Assembly (NCBI RefSeq): GCF_001465345.1
Contig: NZ_CP013655.1
Location: 1,501,349-1,565,348, forward strand
Origin: Enterococcus rotai
GTDB lineage: Bacteria; Bacillota; Bacilli; Lactobacillales; Enterococcaceae
Reading direction: 5' to 3'
Length of the DNA: 64,000 bases
The position numbers were made by a program, and so were the translations under genes. A model generated the notes under the pieces. That model ran no database searches and was not told the origin of the DNA. It was given only the letters and a program-made list of their open reading frames with translations. Of this stretch, positions 42,738 through 51,275 are shown piece by piece (position 1 is the stretch's first letter; every line of letters begins with the position of its first letter).

Positions 42738-43721
42738 ATGGTTGTCAAACTAACGGATGTAGCAAAAAAAGCCGGTGTTTCTCCCACTACTGTTTCTCGT
42801 GTGATTAATAATTATGGTTCCCTAAGCCAAAAAACGATTGATAAAGTAAATTTAGCAATGAAAGAGCTGAATTATCAACCAAATTCTTTAGCTCGTTCCT
42901 TGCAAGGAAAAAATACACAATTAATTGGATTGATTTTTCCAACTGTTGCAAATCCTTTTTTTGGGGAGCTCGTTGAAAGAATCGAAGGGAAACTATTTGA
43001 TTTAGGCTACCGCGTTATTTTGTGTGATAGTGCCAATAATAAAGAAAAAGAACGTCATTATATTAATATGCTCGCGGCCAATAAAGTGGATGGAATCATT
43101 GCTGGAGCTCATAACTTGGGAATCACTGAATATGAAGATATCGAGTTGCCGATTGTTTCTTTTGACCGTTATTTAGCTGACAATATTCCAATCATTGGCA
43201 GTGATAATTTTCAAGGGGGCTATCTAGCTACTGAAACATTATTTGTCAGAGGTGCACGAAAAATTGCGATTCTTACTGGTTCACAAGAATCCAATTCGCC
43301 TACAAATTTTCGTTTGAATGGGTATTTAAGTTTCTTAGAGAAACACGAATTAGAACCTAAAATTTTTCAGATTCAAACAACGGCTAGATCAACAACGTTG
43401 AAAAATTTAGAAATCAAACATATTTTAGAAACAGAAGAAATCGACAGTTTGTTTTGTACGGATGATTTAACGGCTATCTTAGCATATAATCAATGTCAGC
43501 AGTTGAAGATAAACGTTCCTGAACAAATCAAGATCATTGGGTATGATGGGACCAAATTCATTCAAAATTATTTTCCACAACTATCAACGATTGCCCAACC
43601 AATGGCTGACTATGCAGATATTTTAGTAGATTTGTTGTTACAACGAATCCAAAATCCAGAAAAAAAACTTGAAAAAAATTACCTACTACCGGTAAAACTA
43701 ATTCAAGGTCAAACAACCTAA
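42738..43721 (+). CDS. scrR: LacI family sucrose operon repressor
   Basis: A 327-residue repressor. The ATG at 42738 gives AAAGGA a 9-bp spacing and the usual N-terminus VKLTDVAKKAGVSPTTVSRVINN (helix-turn-helix with LacI operator-reading residues), then the hinge YQPNSLARSLQGK and a periplasmic-binding-like effector domain (LIGLIFPTVANPFF, IIGYDGTKF). It lies 13 bp after scrB and probably binds the CG-centred sites in the scrA-scrB intergenic region. The effector is likely fructose or sucrose 6-phosphate, by analogy. Confidence 0.92.
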   Translation: MVVKLTDVAKKAGVSPTTVSRVINNYGSLSQKTIDKVNLAMKELNYQPNSLARSLQGKNTQLIGLIFPTVANPFFGELVERIEGKLFDLGYRVILCDSANNKEKERHYINMLAANKVDGIIAGAHNLGITEYEDIELPIVSFDRYLADNIPIIGSDNFQGGYLATETLFVRGARKIAILTGSQESNSPTNFRLNGYLSFLEKHELEPKIFQIQTTARSTTLKNLEIKHILETEEIDSLFCTDDLTAILAYNQCQQLKINVPEQIKIIGYDGTKFIQNYFPQLSTIAQPMADYADILVDLLLQRIQNPEKKLEKNYLLPVKLIQGQTT

Positions 43722-43742
43722 CCCTTAAAAGGAGTGAACAAT

Positions 43743-44615
43743 ATGTTATACGGTGCGATCGAGGCTGGAGGCACGAAATTTGTTTGTGCAGTAGGAAACG
43801 AAAACTTAGAAATAATTGAGCGTGTATCGTTTCCTACAGAAACACCTGAAAAAACTATGCGCTCTGTGATTGGTTTTTTCAAGAAATTTGAAACACTCTC
43901 AACGATCGGAGTCGGATCATTTGGCCCAATCGATGTTAAACGAGAGTCTGAAACGTATGGCTATATTACATCTACACCGAAACTTGCATGGAAGAATTTT
44001 GATTTTGTTGGGTACTTAAAAGACCAGTTGGCGAATATTTCTGTTGCTTGGACAACGGATGTAAACGCTGCTTGCTATGGTGAATCTATTGCGGGCTGCG
44101 GTAAAGGATTATCAAATGTAGTCTATTATACTATCGGAACAGGAGTTGGTGGTGGTGCTTTAATAGATGGCCAATTCGTTGAGGGATTTAGCCATCCGGA
44201 AATGGGACACGCCATGGTTCGACGTCATCCTGAGGATACATTTATCGGTAATTGTCCGTACCATACAGACTGTTTGGAAGGGTTAGCTGCGGGTCCAGCC
44301 ATCGAAAAACGAACTGGAATCAAAGGGCAAGATCTATCGACAGAAGACCCATCATGGGATATTGAAGCATACTACATTGCACAATGCGCATACAATACCA
44401 CTTTGCTCTTTTCGCCGCAGGTCATTATTTTTGGCGGCGGTGTTATGAAGCAAGAACAATTAAGAAAAAAAGTCCAAGATCAATTCGCTAAGCTCATTAA
44501 TGATTATGTGAAATATCCAGATTTATCTACTTATATCGTTACTCCTCAATTGGGGGACAATGCTGGCGTGATTGGTTGTCTTGCTTTAGCGAAGGATTTA
44601 TATTTGCAAGCTTAA
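43743..44615 (+). CDS. scrK: Fructokinase (ROK family)
   Basis: A 290-residue ATP-dependent fructokinase that phosphorylates the fructose released by ScrB. The ATG at 43743 has AGGAG 8 bp upstream. ROK features: GAIEAGGTKFVCAV (ATP loop), TDVNAACYGE with the catalytic Asp, YYTIGTGVGGG, and the zinc site GHAMVRRH..CPYHTDCLEG. It is the last gene of the scrBRK transcript, 21 bp after scrR. Length and motifs are those of GmuE/ScrK. Confidence 0.94.
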   Translation: MLYGAIEAGGTKFVCAVGNENLEIIERVSFPTETPEKTMRSVIGFFKKFETLSTIGVGSFGPIDVKRESETYGYITSTPKLAWKNFDFVGYLKDQLANISVAWTTDVNAACYGESIAGCGKGLSNVVYYTIGTGVGGGALIDGQFVEGFSHPEMGHAMVRRHPEDTFIGNCPYHTDCLEGLAAGPAIEKRTGIKGQDLSTEDPSWDIEAYYIAQCAYNTTLLFSPQVIIFGGGVMKQEQLRKKVQDQFAKLINDYVKYPDLSTYIVTPQLGDNAGVIGCLALAKDLYLQA

Positions 44616-44843
44616 TCAAAGGTGACAAAGAAGAAGCCATTATAGATTATCTTTCGAAGACTGATAATTTAATCGATGTTTGCTCTTTTTTTTCATATTA
44701 TTGACTTGACAGTCTATCCAACTATTATTCACTTCCAATACGCAGAGTAGTATCATAACTAGGAATATTTTTAGAAATCTCACCATAAATAATAAATGAA
44801 AAGTTATACACTTACATTCAGATCAAGATTACAACAATAGACA
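44616..44843. other. Intergenic region after scrK
   Basis: About 230 bp with no credible gene. TTCGAAGAC..CTCTTTTTTTT near 44655-44690 has a T run but no convincing stem, so the end of the scr transcript is unclear. Confidence 0.4.
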
Positions 44844-44872
44844 TTGTAAGTAAAAACACAATCTTGTATAAT
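44844..44872 (+). promoter_or_regulatory. Promoter of the 589-residue membrane protein gene
   Basis: TTGTAA (44844-44849), 17-bp spacer, perfect TATAAT (44867-44872). The start of transcription, near 44879, is only about 8 nt before an intrinsic terminator. Confidence 0.65.
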
Positions 44873-44886
44873 AAAATAAATCAGAA

Positions 44887-44922
44887 AAGTTACTTCTACT
44901 TCTAGGTAGAAGTACTTTTTTT
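44887..44922 (+). terminator. Intrinsic terminator in the leader (possible attenuator)
   Basis: AAGT-T-ACTTCTAC, loop TTCTAG, GTAGAAGT-ACTT and seven T (44916-44922). It lies between a promoter and the ribosome-binding site (44934-44940) of the next gene, which suggests attenuation. Confidence 0.7.
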
Positions 44923-44947
44923 ATCTAAATTTAAAGGAGGAAAAAGT

Positions 44948-46717
44948 ATGTTTTTAAATTTTATCGGGTTAACGTTATTTTTTGGTATAGGGATATTACT
45001 CGCAAACGGTATTAGTTTTATGGTCACAAAAGGGAAAAATGTTAAAAGGATGATTGTATTACTAGTCATTGAATTACTCTTACTGGGCAGTTTCTTATTT
45101 ATTGCCTTACCAAGTAAGACACTATCAACTATTCTATGGATCAACCTAATAGGAGCTGTAGTTGCAAGTAGTTTATTATTGGCAAGTCGCTCTCTCAGTC
45201 AAGCCTCTAATAAAATCTTGCACAAAGGGCATAAAACGACCGTGGTAAATGGAGTGAATGATTGGTCTGGGCGTGTACTAGGTATCAGCATTGCTGCAAT
45301 GGTTTTATTATTCATTGTTAGTTCTGTAACAAAGGTAACAGCAATCGATGATGTCTACCAAACGATTCCGTTAAAGACTGAAGAAAAAGCAGAAGTTTTA
45401 ACCTCCACCAAAGAAACACCGATAGCCATTGCACCAAAAACAGCGAAACGAAAGATATTGCAAAAGTTCTCGGTGATTCCTAATTCGAATATGTTTACAC
45501 TAGATGGGATTACGGCACAAGTGGTGAATGGGGAGTATGTCTATGTTGCGACAGTGGAATTTAATGGCTTTTTCAAATGGTCAAAATTAGGAGCAGTTCC
45601 TGGCTACTTCATTATTAGTGCAACGGATATCAATGCTCAGCCGACATTTGTAGAAAAGCCGATTATTTACACACCTTCAGCTTATTTTGGGAAAGATGCT
45701 GCACGTAAAATTTATGCTGCTTATCCTGATTACGCAGCTACTGGAAAAATCAATTTAGAAATTGACGAAGAGGGGAATCCATTTTATATTCAGACCTTAT
45801 ATAAAGAATATGGTGTTTCTGGTCGAATGAACTATAACGAATTTAAAACAGCTGTGTTAAATGCTACAACGGGCGAAGTGAAAGTCTATGACAGCAAAGA
45901 CGCGCCCAAATTTGTCGATGCACCAATCACTAGTTCTGCTGCCAACAGTATCAATGAATACTTTGGTCGTTATAGTCAAGGCTGGTGGAATCAAACAATG
46001 TTCGGTGCTAAAAAAGATGTTAAAATCCCAACGGAAAATGGTATCTATGCATCAGGTCAAATCACACCAATGATGAATAAAGAAGGCAGTCAATTATTGT
46101 ATTTTACGGACTTTACAAGTGGAGATGAGGATCAAGATTCTGCTTTAGGTTATTCACTGATTAATGCCAGAACAGGTCAAGTAACTTATTATCGTGATAC
46201 AAAAGTCGGGATCATGGATAGCGATGGCGCCATTTCGATTGCAGCGAAAATTTACCCAGAGAAAAAATGGAAAGCCAGTATGCCAGTTTTATATAATATC
46301 GATGGTGTTCCAACTTGGATTGTTTCTTTAATGGATAGTAAAGGAATTTTCAAAAAATATGTGTATGTGAATGCAGTTGATAATGATATTGTGGTAGATG
46401 CTGATGCAGCCCAAAATGCATTGGATGCTTACCGAATTGAATTAGCAACAAAAGGTAGTAATAATACAAGTAGTGAAGCAGCTAATTTAAAAGAAATCAA
46501 AGGAAGTGTTTCTCGTGTAACGATCGTTGCAAGTGAAGCACAAACCGTTGTCTCTTTCTTGTTGGAAAATGATAAAACCATCTATAGTGTAACAACGAAT
46601 AATAGTCCAATGGCTCTTTTCTTGAAAGAAGGAGACATAGTTAAATTCAAAGCGGCCGTTACAGCAGATGCAAAAGCTGCTAGTATTGAAAACCTTGTGA
46701 TTGAAGGGTTAGAATAG
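44948..46717 (+). CDS. Large membrane protein with extracytoplasmic domain, unknown function
   Basis: I do not recognise this 589-residue protein. Four hydrophobic helices are at about residues 4-28, 34-53, 60-80 and 112-130, separated by basic cytoplasmic loops. From about residue 150 to the end it appears extracytoplasmic: repeated modules with AVVNGEYVYVATVEFNGFFKW, YFGKDAARKIYAAYPDY and the later LGYSLINARTGQVTYYRDT resemble PepSY-like repeats, and the last 70 residues (IKGSVSRVTIVASEAQTVVSF) form a small beta domain. A perfect AAAGGAGG precedes the ATG. Expression may be attenuated by a leader terminator. Monocistronic. Confidence 0.7.
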   Translation: MFLNFIGLTLFFGIGILLANGISFMVTKGKNVKRMIVLLVIELLLLGSFLFIALPSKTLSTILWINLIGAVVASSLLLASRSLSQASNKILHKGHKTTVVNGVNDWSGRVLGISIAAMVLLFIVSSVTKVTAIDDVYQTIPLKTEEKAEVLTSTKETPIAIAPKTAKRKILQKFSVIPNSNMFTLDGITAQVVNGEYVYVATVEFNGFFKWSKLGAVPGYFIISATDINAQPTFVEKPIIYTPSAYFGKDAARKIYAAYPDYAATGKINLEIDEEGNPFYIQTLYKEYGVSGRMNYNEFKTAVLNATTGEVKVYDSKDAPKFVDAPITSSAANSINEYFGRYSQGWWNQTMFGAKKDVKIPTENGIYASGQITPMMNKEGSQLLYFTDFTSGDEDQDSALGYSLINARTGQVTYYRDTKVGIMDSDGAISIAAKIYPEKKWKASMPVLYNIDGVPTWIVSLMDSKGIFKKYVYVNAVDNDIVVDADAAQNALDAYRIELATKGSNNTSSEAANLKEIKGSVSRVTIVASEAQTVVSFLLENDKTIYSVTTNNSPMALFLKEGDIVKFKAAVTADAKAASIENLVIEGLE

Positions 46718-46757
46718 TAATCTAGAAAAGTTTAGCGGTAACAGCATATAACGACTA

Positions 46758-46793
46758 TAAACCTAGAGGGAAAACCCCTCTAGGTTATTTTAA
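46758..46793 (+). terminator. Terminator of the membrane protein gene
   Basis: AACCTAGAGGG, loop AAAAC, CCCTCTAGGTT (11 bp), then ATTTTAAT. Confidence 0.75.
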
Positions 46794-46949
46794 TAGACGA
46801 AAAACGAGCAATGAATAAATGGAACAGTCCTATATCCCTTTTACTTTAGCATTTATATTATTTGCTCAGAGAAGAACTGGATAAATACGAGCAAAAAACA
46901 CACTTCTATTTTTACTCATATCGATCTTTCCTCGTTTTAATCCAAGCTA

Positions 46950-47792
46950 TCATCTAGTTAATTCAATTCTTTTAACATTCCAAAGAGCAATTCCCAAGAA
47001 TAGAACACTACTCACAATCAAAATAATGACAGGAATCAAAACATCGTGTTGATAGTTCATAACAATCCCTAGCTCTTTTTGAACTGCCAGTGCAATTTTG
47101 GGAGAATCAGAAGCAAACGCATTTTCTGTCAGAATTTTTCGGATCAAAACAATCCCACTTGTTAGAGGGAAATATTGAATTACGTTTCTTGTTGCTTCTG
47201 GTAAGCTGCCGATTGGGACATAACAGCCAGTTAAAAAACCAAGTAATGGACCGATAATAGAAGTCATCGTTGAAAATGTATCAATTCGACGGAAGAAACT
47301 GGCAATAAAAAACATAAATGCTGAAGAACATAAAACGGTCAGCAGACTTGCTAAAATGAGTAAGCCAAATTGTTTGAAGGATAGTAAAGCACCATTTGAA
47401 ATAAAGACGATATACAACTCAGAGACAAGGATCACACCTAACGTCACGAACATTGAAATAAAAAAAGTACTGAGAAAATACCCCAACATGATGTGTTTTT
47501 TTGAAATAGGTGAAATCATAAAGTCTGTATAAACATTACGTTCTTTGTCACGAATCAATTGGCTGACTGAGCCTAACGTAGAGCTGGCTGAGACAATTCC
47601 AATCACACCAGCCAGCATCCAAGTGTCGATCACTAATTGTGGCTGCGAAAGCATCGATAATTGCTTGATCATGCTATCTCCTAATAAAAAGACATATAAA
47701 CCGATCATGATAAAGGCACCTATGAAGGAACCCACTACTGCTTGTTTGTTTTTAAAAAATAAGGTTAATCCTCTATATACTAATGCATTCAT
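46950..47792 (-). CDS. ABC-2 type exporter permease
   Basis: A 280-residue permease with six expected membrane segments, among them VVGSFIGAFIMIGLYVFLLG (N-terminal), IGVILVSELYIVF, LLILASLLTVLCSSAFMFFI, PLLGFLTGCYVPIGSLP (re-entrant loop typical of ABC-2) and a final VIILIVSSVLFLGIALW. The ATG at 47792 has AGGAGA 9 bp upstream and directly follows the ATPase stop (one base between). It works with the upstream ATPase gene as a drug or lipid exporter; substrate unknown. Confidence 0.85.
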   Translation of the reverse strand: MNALVYRGLTLFFKNKQAVVGSFIGAFIMIGLYVFLLGDSMIKQLSMLSQPQLVIDTWMLAGVIGIVSASSTLGSVSQLIRDKERNVYTDFMISPISKKHIMLGYFLSTFFISMFVTLGVILVSELYIVFISNGALLSFKQFGLLILASLLTVLCSSAFMFFIASFFRRIDTFSTMTSIIGPLLGFLTGCYVPIGSLPEATRNVIQYFPLTSGIVLIRKILTENAFASDSPKIALAVQKELGIVMNYQHDVLIPVIILIVSSVLFLGIALWNVKRIELTR

Positions 47793-47793
47793 T

Positions 47794-48528
47794 TTAGTTG
47801 TTCTCCTTCTTGGCAATCGATAAAAAGACATCTTCTAGAGTATTACACTGGTAGGTCTTTTTTAAATTTCCAGGTGTGTCATAAGCGACTGTTCGGCCTT
47901 CTGCTAGCATTAAGATCCGATCGGAATCTCTGGCTTCTTCCATATAGTGGGTAGTTAAGACGATGGTCATCTGATACTTTTCTTTTAACTGATGGATCAA
48001 TGACCACATATCGGCACGAGAGAGGATATCCAATCCCGTAGTCGGTTCATCGAGAAATAATAACTTAGGTGTGTTCAATAATGCTCTGGCAATATCTACC
48101 TTGCGTCGTTCTCCTCCCGATAAAACGCCGTAACGCTTATTTAGTAGATGGCTTCCTTGAACGTCCTGTAATTTTAATGTGGCTAGTTCTTTTGCTTCTT
48201 TCCAATTTTTAGTATAAAAATAAGCTCTCATAACTAAATTTTCCTTTACTGACAAATCAGAATCCATAATGCTATTTTGAAATACGACTGCTATCAGTGA
48301 TTTGTGTTCTAAAGGGTCTGACCCTATTTTTTTGTCCTCTAATTCTATTTCGCCAGTGTCAGCTTTGAGTAATCCTAAAAGCAAGGAAATCAAAGTGGAT
48401 TTTCCAGCACCATTTGGGCCGAGAATGGAAAATAACTCACCGTTTCTAATGGAAAATGAGACAGAATCCAATACGACTTGCTCCCCATATTTTTTTCCAA
48501 GCGTTGTTACGTTGACTAATTCATTCAT
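47794..48528 (-). CDS. ABC exporter ATP-binding protein
   Basis: A 244-residue ATPase: Walker A GPNGAGKST (38-46), signature LSGGERRKVDIARALL, Walker B LLFLDEPTTGLDI and switch TTHYMEEARD. It resembles CcmA/DrrA-type ATPases of antibiotic or bacteriocin exporters. It pairs with the ABC-2 permease downstream. A LytTR-DUF3021 gene pair lies 235 bp upstream on the same strand; in many Firmicutes that pair controls just such an ABC exporter, so regulation by it is likely. Confidence 0.9.
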   Translation of the reverse strand: MNELVNVTTLGKKYGEQVVLDSVSFSIRNGELFSILGPNGAGKSTLISLLLGLLKADTGEIELEDKKIGSDPLEHKSLIAVVFQNSIMDSDLSVKENLVMRAYFYTKNWKEAKELATLKLQDVQGSHLLNKRYGVLSGGERRKVDIARALLNTPKLLFLDEPTTGLDILSRADMWSLIHQLKEKYQMTIVLTTHYMEEARDSDRILMLAEGRTVAYDTPGNLKKTYQCNTLEDVFLSIAKKENN

Positions 48529-48631
48529 CTGATTTGCTCCTTTTTATTCTTGTTGATAAATCAACTATAACTGCTAAGATTTTAAGGAACAATAGTATTT
48601 TCCTAAGTGGTTAAAATTCAAAACCAAGAGG

Positions 48632-48742
48632 TAAAAAAATAAGCAAGAATTCACGAAAATGAAAAGAAACAAAGGATTTTCAATATTGAGATTGAATAGA
48701 TCCAACTTATTGTTCTTCAAATTTTCATGAATTTTTGCTTAT
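48632..48742 (-). terminator. Long hairpin terminator after the LytTR-DUF3021 pair
   Basis: ATAAGCAAGAATTCACGAAAAT pairs with the inverted arm at 48721-48742 (two mismatches, 22 bp) across a 60-nt loop; TTTTTTT follows on the minus strand. It separates the pair from the ABC exporter genes. Confidence 0.6.
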
Positions 48743-48763
48743 CGTTCAATAGGATAGTCCGAC

Positions 48764-49171
48764 CTATCCTTGTTTTCGTTTTTGGATAAATTGATTGATC
48801 TTGTCAGCTTCTTTGAGGTCATTGCTATACATAATAAATCGGATAAACAGATAAATCAGCACAACGATAACATAATTCAATAATAGCCCGCCAAAACCAA
48901 GTTCCCAATGAAGCAAATAATTTGCAAGGGTTATTTGCAAACAAACAATCAGTAAGTAGATCCCGTGATTTAGTAGGATTCTTTGGCCAGAGTATTTTTC
49001 ATGATCTTCAATAAGAAAGTGTAGCGAACCAGAAATCGCAGCAATCAATAACATATAGCCGAGAGAATGAGTCAATGCATCGGTTTGTAAAACGAAGTTG
49101 AGCATGACCAGGGTTGTAAAGATCAATGAGGTTAAACGGAAAGCTTCTTTTAAATAGTTGATTATCTTCAT
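48764..49171 (-). CDS. DUF3021 family membrane protein
   Basis: A 135-residue protein with four membrane segments (LIFTTLVMLNFVL, YMLLIAAISGSLHFLIE, HGIYLLIVCLQITLANYLL, LLLNYVIVVLIYLFIRF) and a basic end. DUF3021 proteins almost always lie next to a LytTR regulator; they are thought to act as membrane-bound inhibitors of it. The start is 1 bp after the LytTR gene stop, so both are translated together. It is probably the sensing partner of the regulator. Confidence 0.85.
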   Translation of the reverse strand: MKIINYLKEAFRLTSLIFTTLVMLNFVLQTDALTHSLGYMLLIAAISGSLHFLIEDHEKYSGQRILLNHGIYLLIVCLQITLANYLLHWELGFGGLLLNYVIVVLIYLFIRFIMYSNDLKEADKINQFIQKRKQG

Positions 49172-49172
49172 A

Positions 49173-49616
49173 TTATCGCTCCATTCCTAGGCCTTTTTTT
49201 AATTCTGGAACATATTTTCTCGAGATCGCAACTTTTTCCTCATTGATCAAACGAGCTTCAAATCGACCGCTAAGTAAGGGGGCAATTGCTTGGATTGCTT
49301 CGATATTAAGCAACATCGATTTTGAGATACGGATAAAATCAAAATGCATTAATTTTTCTTCGAGTTGGTAAAGCTTGTCATTACTTTGATACACTTGTTT
49401 TTCAGTATAAATAAAGCTTCTTTTATCGACAACTTCAATATATAAAATATCAGAAAACAAAATTTTGTAGAGCGCATTTTCTGCCTCGCCAATTAAAAAA
49501 TGCTCTTCTTCATTGAGGATGCTGATTACTTTTTCAATGGTTGGTGATAGTTGATGAAGCTTAAATGTGGCTTGTTCTTCAGTGTTTGGATCAATAATTT
49601 CAATAGTAGTTTTCAC
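49173..49616 (-). CDS. LytTR family DNA-binding regulator
   Basis: A 147-residue stand-alone LytTR regulator without a receiver domain. The N-terminal part (about 1-45) is short; the LytTR domain (about 48-147) shows ILYIEVVDKRSFIYTEKQVYQSNDKLYQLEEKLMHFDFIRISKSMLLNIEAIQAI and ISRKYVPELKKGLG, typical DNA-binding segments. It starts at GTG 49616 with AAAGGAAA upstream. With DUF3021 it forms a LytTR regulatory system that likely controls its own operon and the ABC exporter next to it. Confidence 0.9.
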   Translation of the reverse strand: MKTTIEIIDPNTEEQATFKLHQLSPTIEKVISILNEEEHFLIGEAENALYKILFSDILYIEVVDKRSFIYTEKQVYQSNDKLYQLEEKLMHFDFIRISKSMLLNIEAIQAIAPLLSGRFEARLINEEKVAISRKYVPELKKGLGMER

Positions 49617-49651
49617 ACTCGTTTCCTTTCTAACGTAAACTTATTGCCATT

Positions 49652-49660
49652 ATTATAGCA
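49652..49660 (-). promoter_or_regulatory. Extended -10 promoter of the LytTR gene
   Basis: On the minus strand TGCTATAAT (perfect -10 with TG extension), 35 bp before the GTG start. A TTGCC/GGCAA inverted repeat surrounds it (49644-49669), a possible autoregulatory site. Confidence 0.55.
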
Positions 49661-49774
49661 TAAAGGCAATCTGCTTTAGAGCATGATTTGATTAGTTGCT
49701 GTCTTGGAAGCGTTAGAGTAAACTTACTGGTAGAAAGAGATATACGTACTTTATATCCAAAAGGAGGAGTAATG

Positions 49775-50284
49775 ATGAATGTTACACAATTATCTAGTGA
49801 TACGTTAAAGAGAGCGCAAGAGCGCTTTGAAGAGACCTTGGATCAAATGAGTGTGGATGAAGCTAATACGATGCCGGCAGCCTTGATTAAATCAGTTACC
49901 TGGTTGATCTGGCATACGGCAAGAGAACTGGACTATCAGATTTCTGAACTTAATCAGACCAAACCGTTATGGTTATCAGCAGGCTGGAGTACGAAATTTG
50001 CGTTGGATTTATCGGATGATACAAAAGATTGGTGCCATACACCAGAAGAAGCTGCGAAAGTCAAAGTAACGGAGAAAGCATTACTATTTGAGTATTTAAA
50101 AGCGAGCGTAGATCTTACGAATACGTATTTAGCAACACTTGAAGAAAAAAGTCTTAGTGATGTTGTAGATAGAAACTGGACACCAGTTGTAACCCGCCAA
50201 GCTCGAATCGTTTCGGCCATTGATGATGCAGTGATGCATTCAGGGCAAGCTGTTTATACAAGAAGATTGGTTATTGGGAAATAA
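49775..50284 (+). CDS. DinB family protein
   Basis: A 169-residue four-helix-bundle protein. Metal-binding His are in WLIWHTARELDYQ (near 47-59) and in DDAVMHSGQAVYTRR (near the C-terminus). Members are thiol-transferase or metalloprotein relatives (BST/DinB superfamily, such as those using bacillithiol), but the reaction is unknown. The ATG at 49775 has AAGGAGG 7 bp upstream; the adjacent ATG at 49772 is 4 bp away. Monocistronic with its own terminator. Confidence 0.85.
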   Translation: MNVTQLSSDTLKRAQERFEETLDQMSVDEANTMPAALIKSVTWLIWHTARELDYQISELNQTKPLWLSAGWSTKFALDLSDDTKDWCHTPEEAAKVKVTEKALLFEYLKASVDLTNTYLATLEEKSLSDVVDRNWTPVVTRQARIVSAIDDAVMHSGQAVYTRRLVIGK

Positions 50285-50304
50285 GAACGATTAAATAAAT
50301 TTAA

Positions 50305-50338
50305 AAAGCGCACTCCTAAATGGATGCGCCTTTTTGTT
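50305..50338. terminator. Bidirectional terminator between DinB and WxL genes
   Basis: AAAAAGCGC and GCGC-C-TTTTT with a 14-nt loop; A and T tracts on both sides serve the converging genes. Confidence 0.7.
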
Positions 50339-50354
50339 TGGGAAGAGTTTTTAA

Positions 50355-50924
50355 TTAAGGTTGCTCACCAATTAATGTCCATTTCAAAGTTGTTAATTCT
50401 CCTTTAAGCGCTTTGGTTTTTTCATTAATACCTAACTCGCCATTTAATAGAAGTGAATGGGAACCACGCGCAGCATCATTTTCAGCTGAAGTTACTCTGA
50501 TTGCAGAGTTAGTAATGGTTTTAGTACCTGCAGGTGTAGTTTTATCTCCTTGGAGAGTAACCATTAACTTTATATGATTATTTTCAAGACCGTATGAATT
50601 ATTTTGTTTATCTGCTGGAATCTCCTCTTGGACGCTAAGTTCCCAAGAACCATCGCTCAGACCACGAAAATCCTTTACAGTTACGTTAGAGGTATTTTTA
50701 TTTAGATCAGCTAATGTTTTACTTGAACCATCAATAGTACCTGTAAAACTCATATCAGCAGCGCCAGTTGACAAATCGCCAAGTGATAAGGTACCGCCGG
50801 TTAATTCAGCATTTACCTTGGTATTTGCATTAGTATCTTCAGCTGCTTGCATGGTTAGAGGGAATAAGAATAGTCCGCTAAAAATTGTTAAAACGATACT
50901 AGCATTCATTTTTGTGTTGTTCAT
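50355..50924 (-). CDS. WxL domain surface protein (small)
   Basis: A 189-residue secreted protein. After a signal peptide (about 1-28, ending TMQAAE) the whole mature part is one WxL domain: LSLGDLSTGAADMSFTGTI, the first motif in GSWELSVQ, and the second at the very end (LKWTLIGEQP). WxL domains attach non-covalently to peptidoglycan. It is the last gene of the four-gene WxL cluster. A good AAGAGAAATGATTTATG region precedes the ATG, and the product ends in the usual short tail. Confidence 0.9.
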   Translation of the reverse strand: MNNTKMNASIVLTIFSGLFLFPLTMQAAEDTNANTKVNAELTGGTLSLGDLSTGAADMSFTGTIDGSSKTLADLNKNTSNVTVKDFRGLSDGSWELSVQEEIPADKQNNSYGLENNHIKLMVTLQGDKTTPAGTKTITNSAIRVTSAENDAARGSHSLLLNGELGINEKTKALKGELTTLKWTLIGEQP

Positions 50925-50940
50925 AAATCATTTCTCCGTT

Positions 50941-51246
50941 TCAATTAAAATTTTTATTTAAACGATACAATTTTTTTATCTTGACTAGTATCGTTAATAA
51001 ACAGAATAGTAAACCAATTAAGGAAATCAAGAACTCTTTTTCCTCACCAGCTTTAGGTAAGTAAGATTGTTTTTTATCAACATGATAAAAGGAAGGAGCT
51101 ATCCCATGCACTTCAAAATCATCGAGCTGTGTATCAGTTAAATCAACGGTAATTCGACTGACCTGACTGTTCTCTTCTGCATAGCAAAGCTGGGCTGTTA
51201 GCACAGAAAATAGAAGTGTTACGGAAATAAATAGTCTTTTTTTCAT
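50941..51246 (-). CDS. Small sortase-anchored protein of the WxL cluster
   Basis: A 101-residue protein from the ATG at 51246 (GAGGAG 9 bp upstream). It has a signal peptide (1-22, ending CYAEE), a short mature region with RITVDLTDTQLDDFEV, and a sorting signal LPKAGEEKE, followed by a hydrophobic helix (FLISLIGLLFCLLTILV) and a basic tail. The motif has Ala where sortase A substrates have Thr. Small LPxTG-like proteins of this kind are standard partners in WxL operons, where they may anchor the WxL complex to the wall. Confidence 0.8.
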   Translation of the reverse strand: MKKRLFISVTLLFSVLTAQLCYAEENSQVSRITVDLTDTQLDDFEVHGIAPSFYHVDKKQSYLPKAGEEKEFLISLIGLLFCLLTILVKIKKLYRLNKNFN

Positions 51247-51275
51247 AAGGATTCTCCTCAGTAACCAACATTTTG

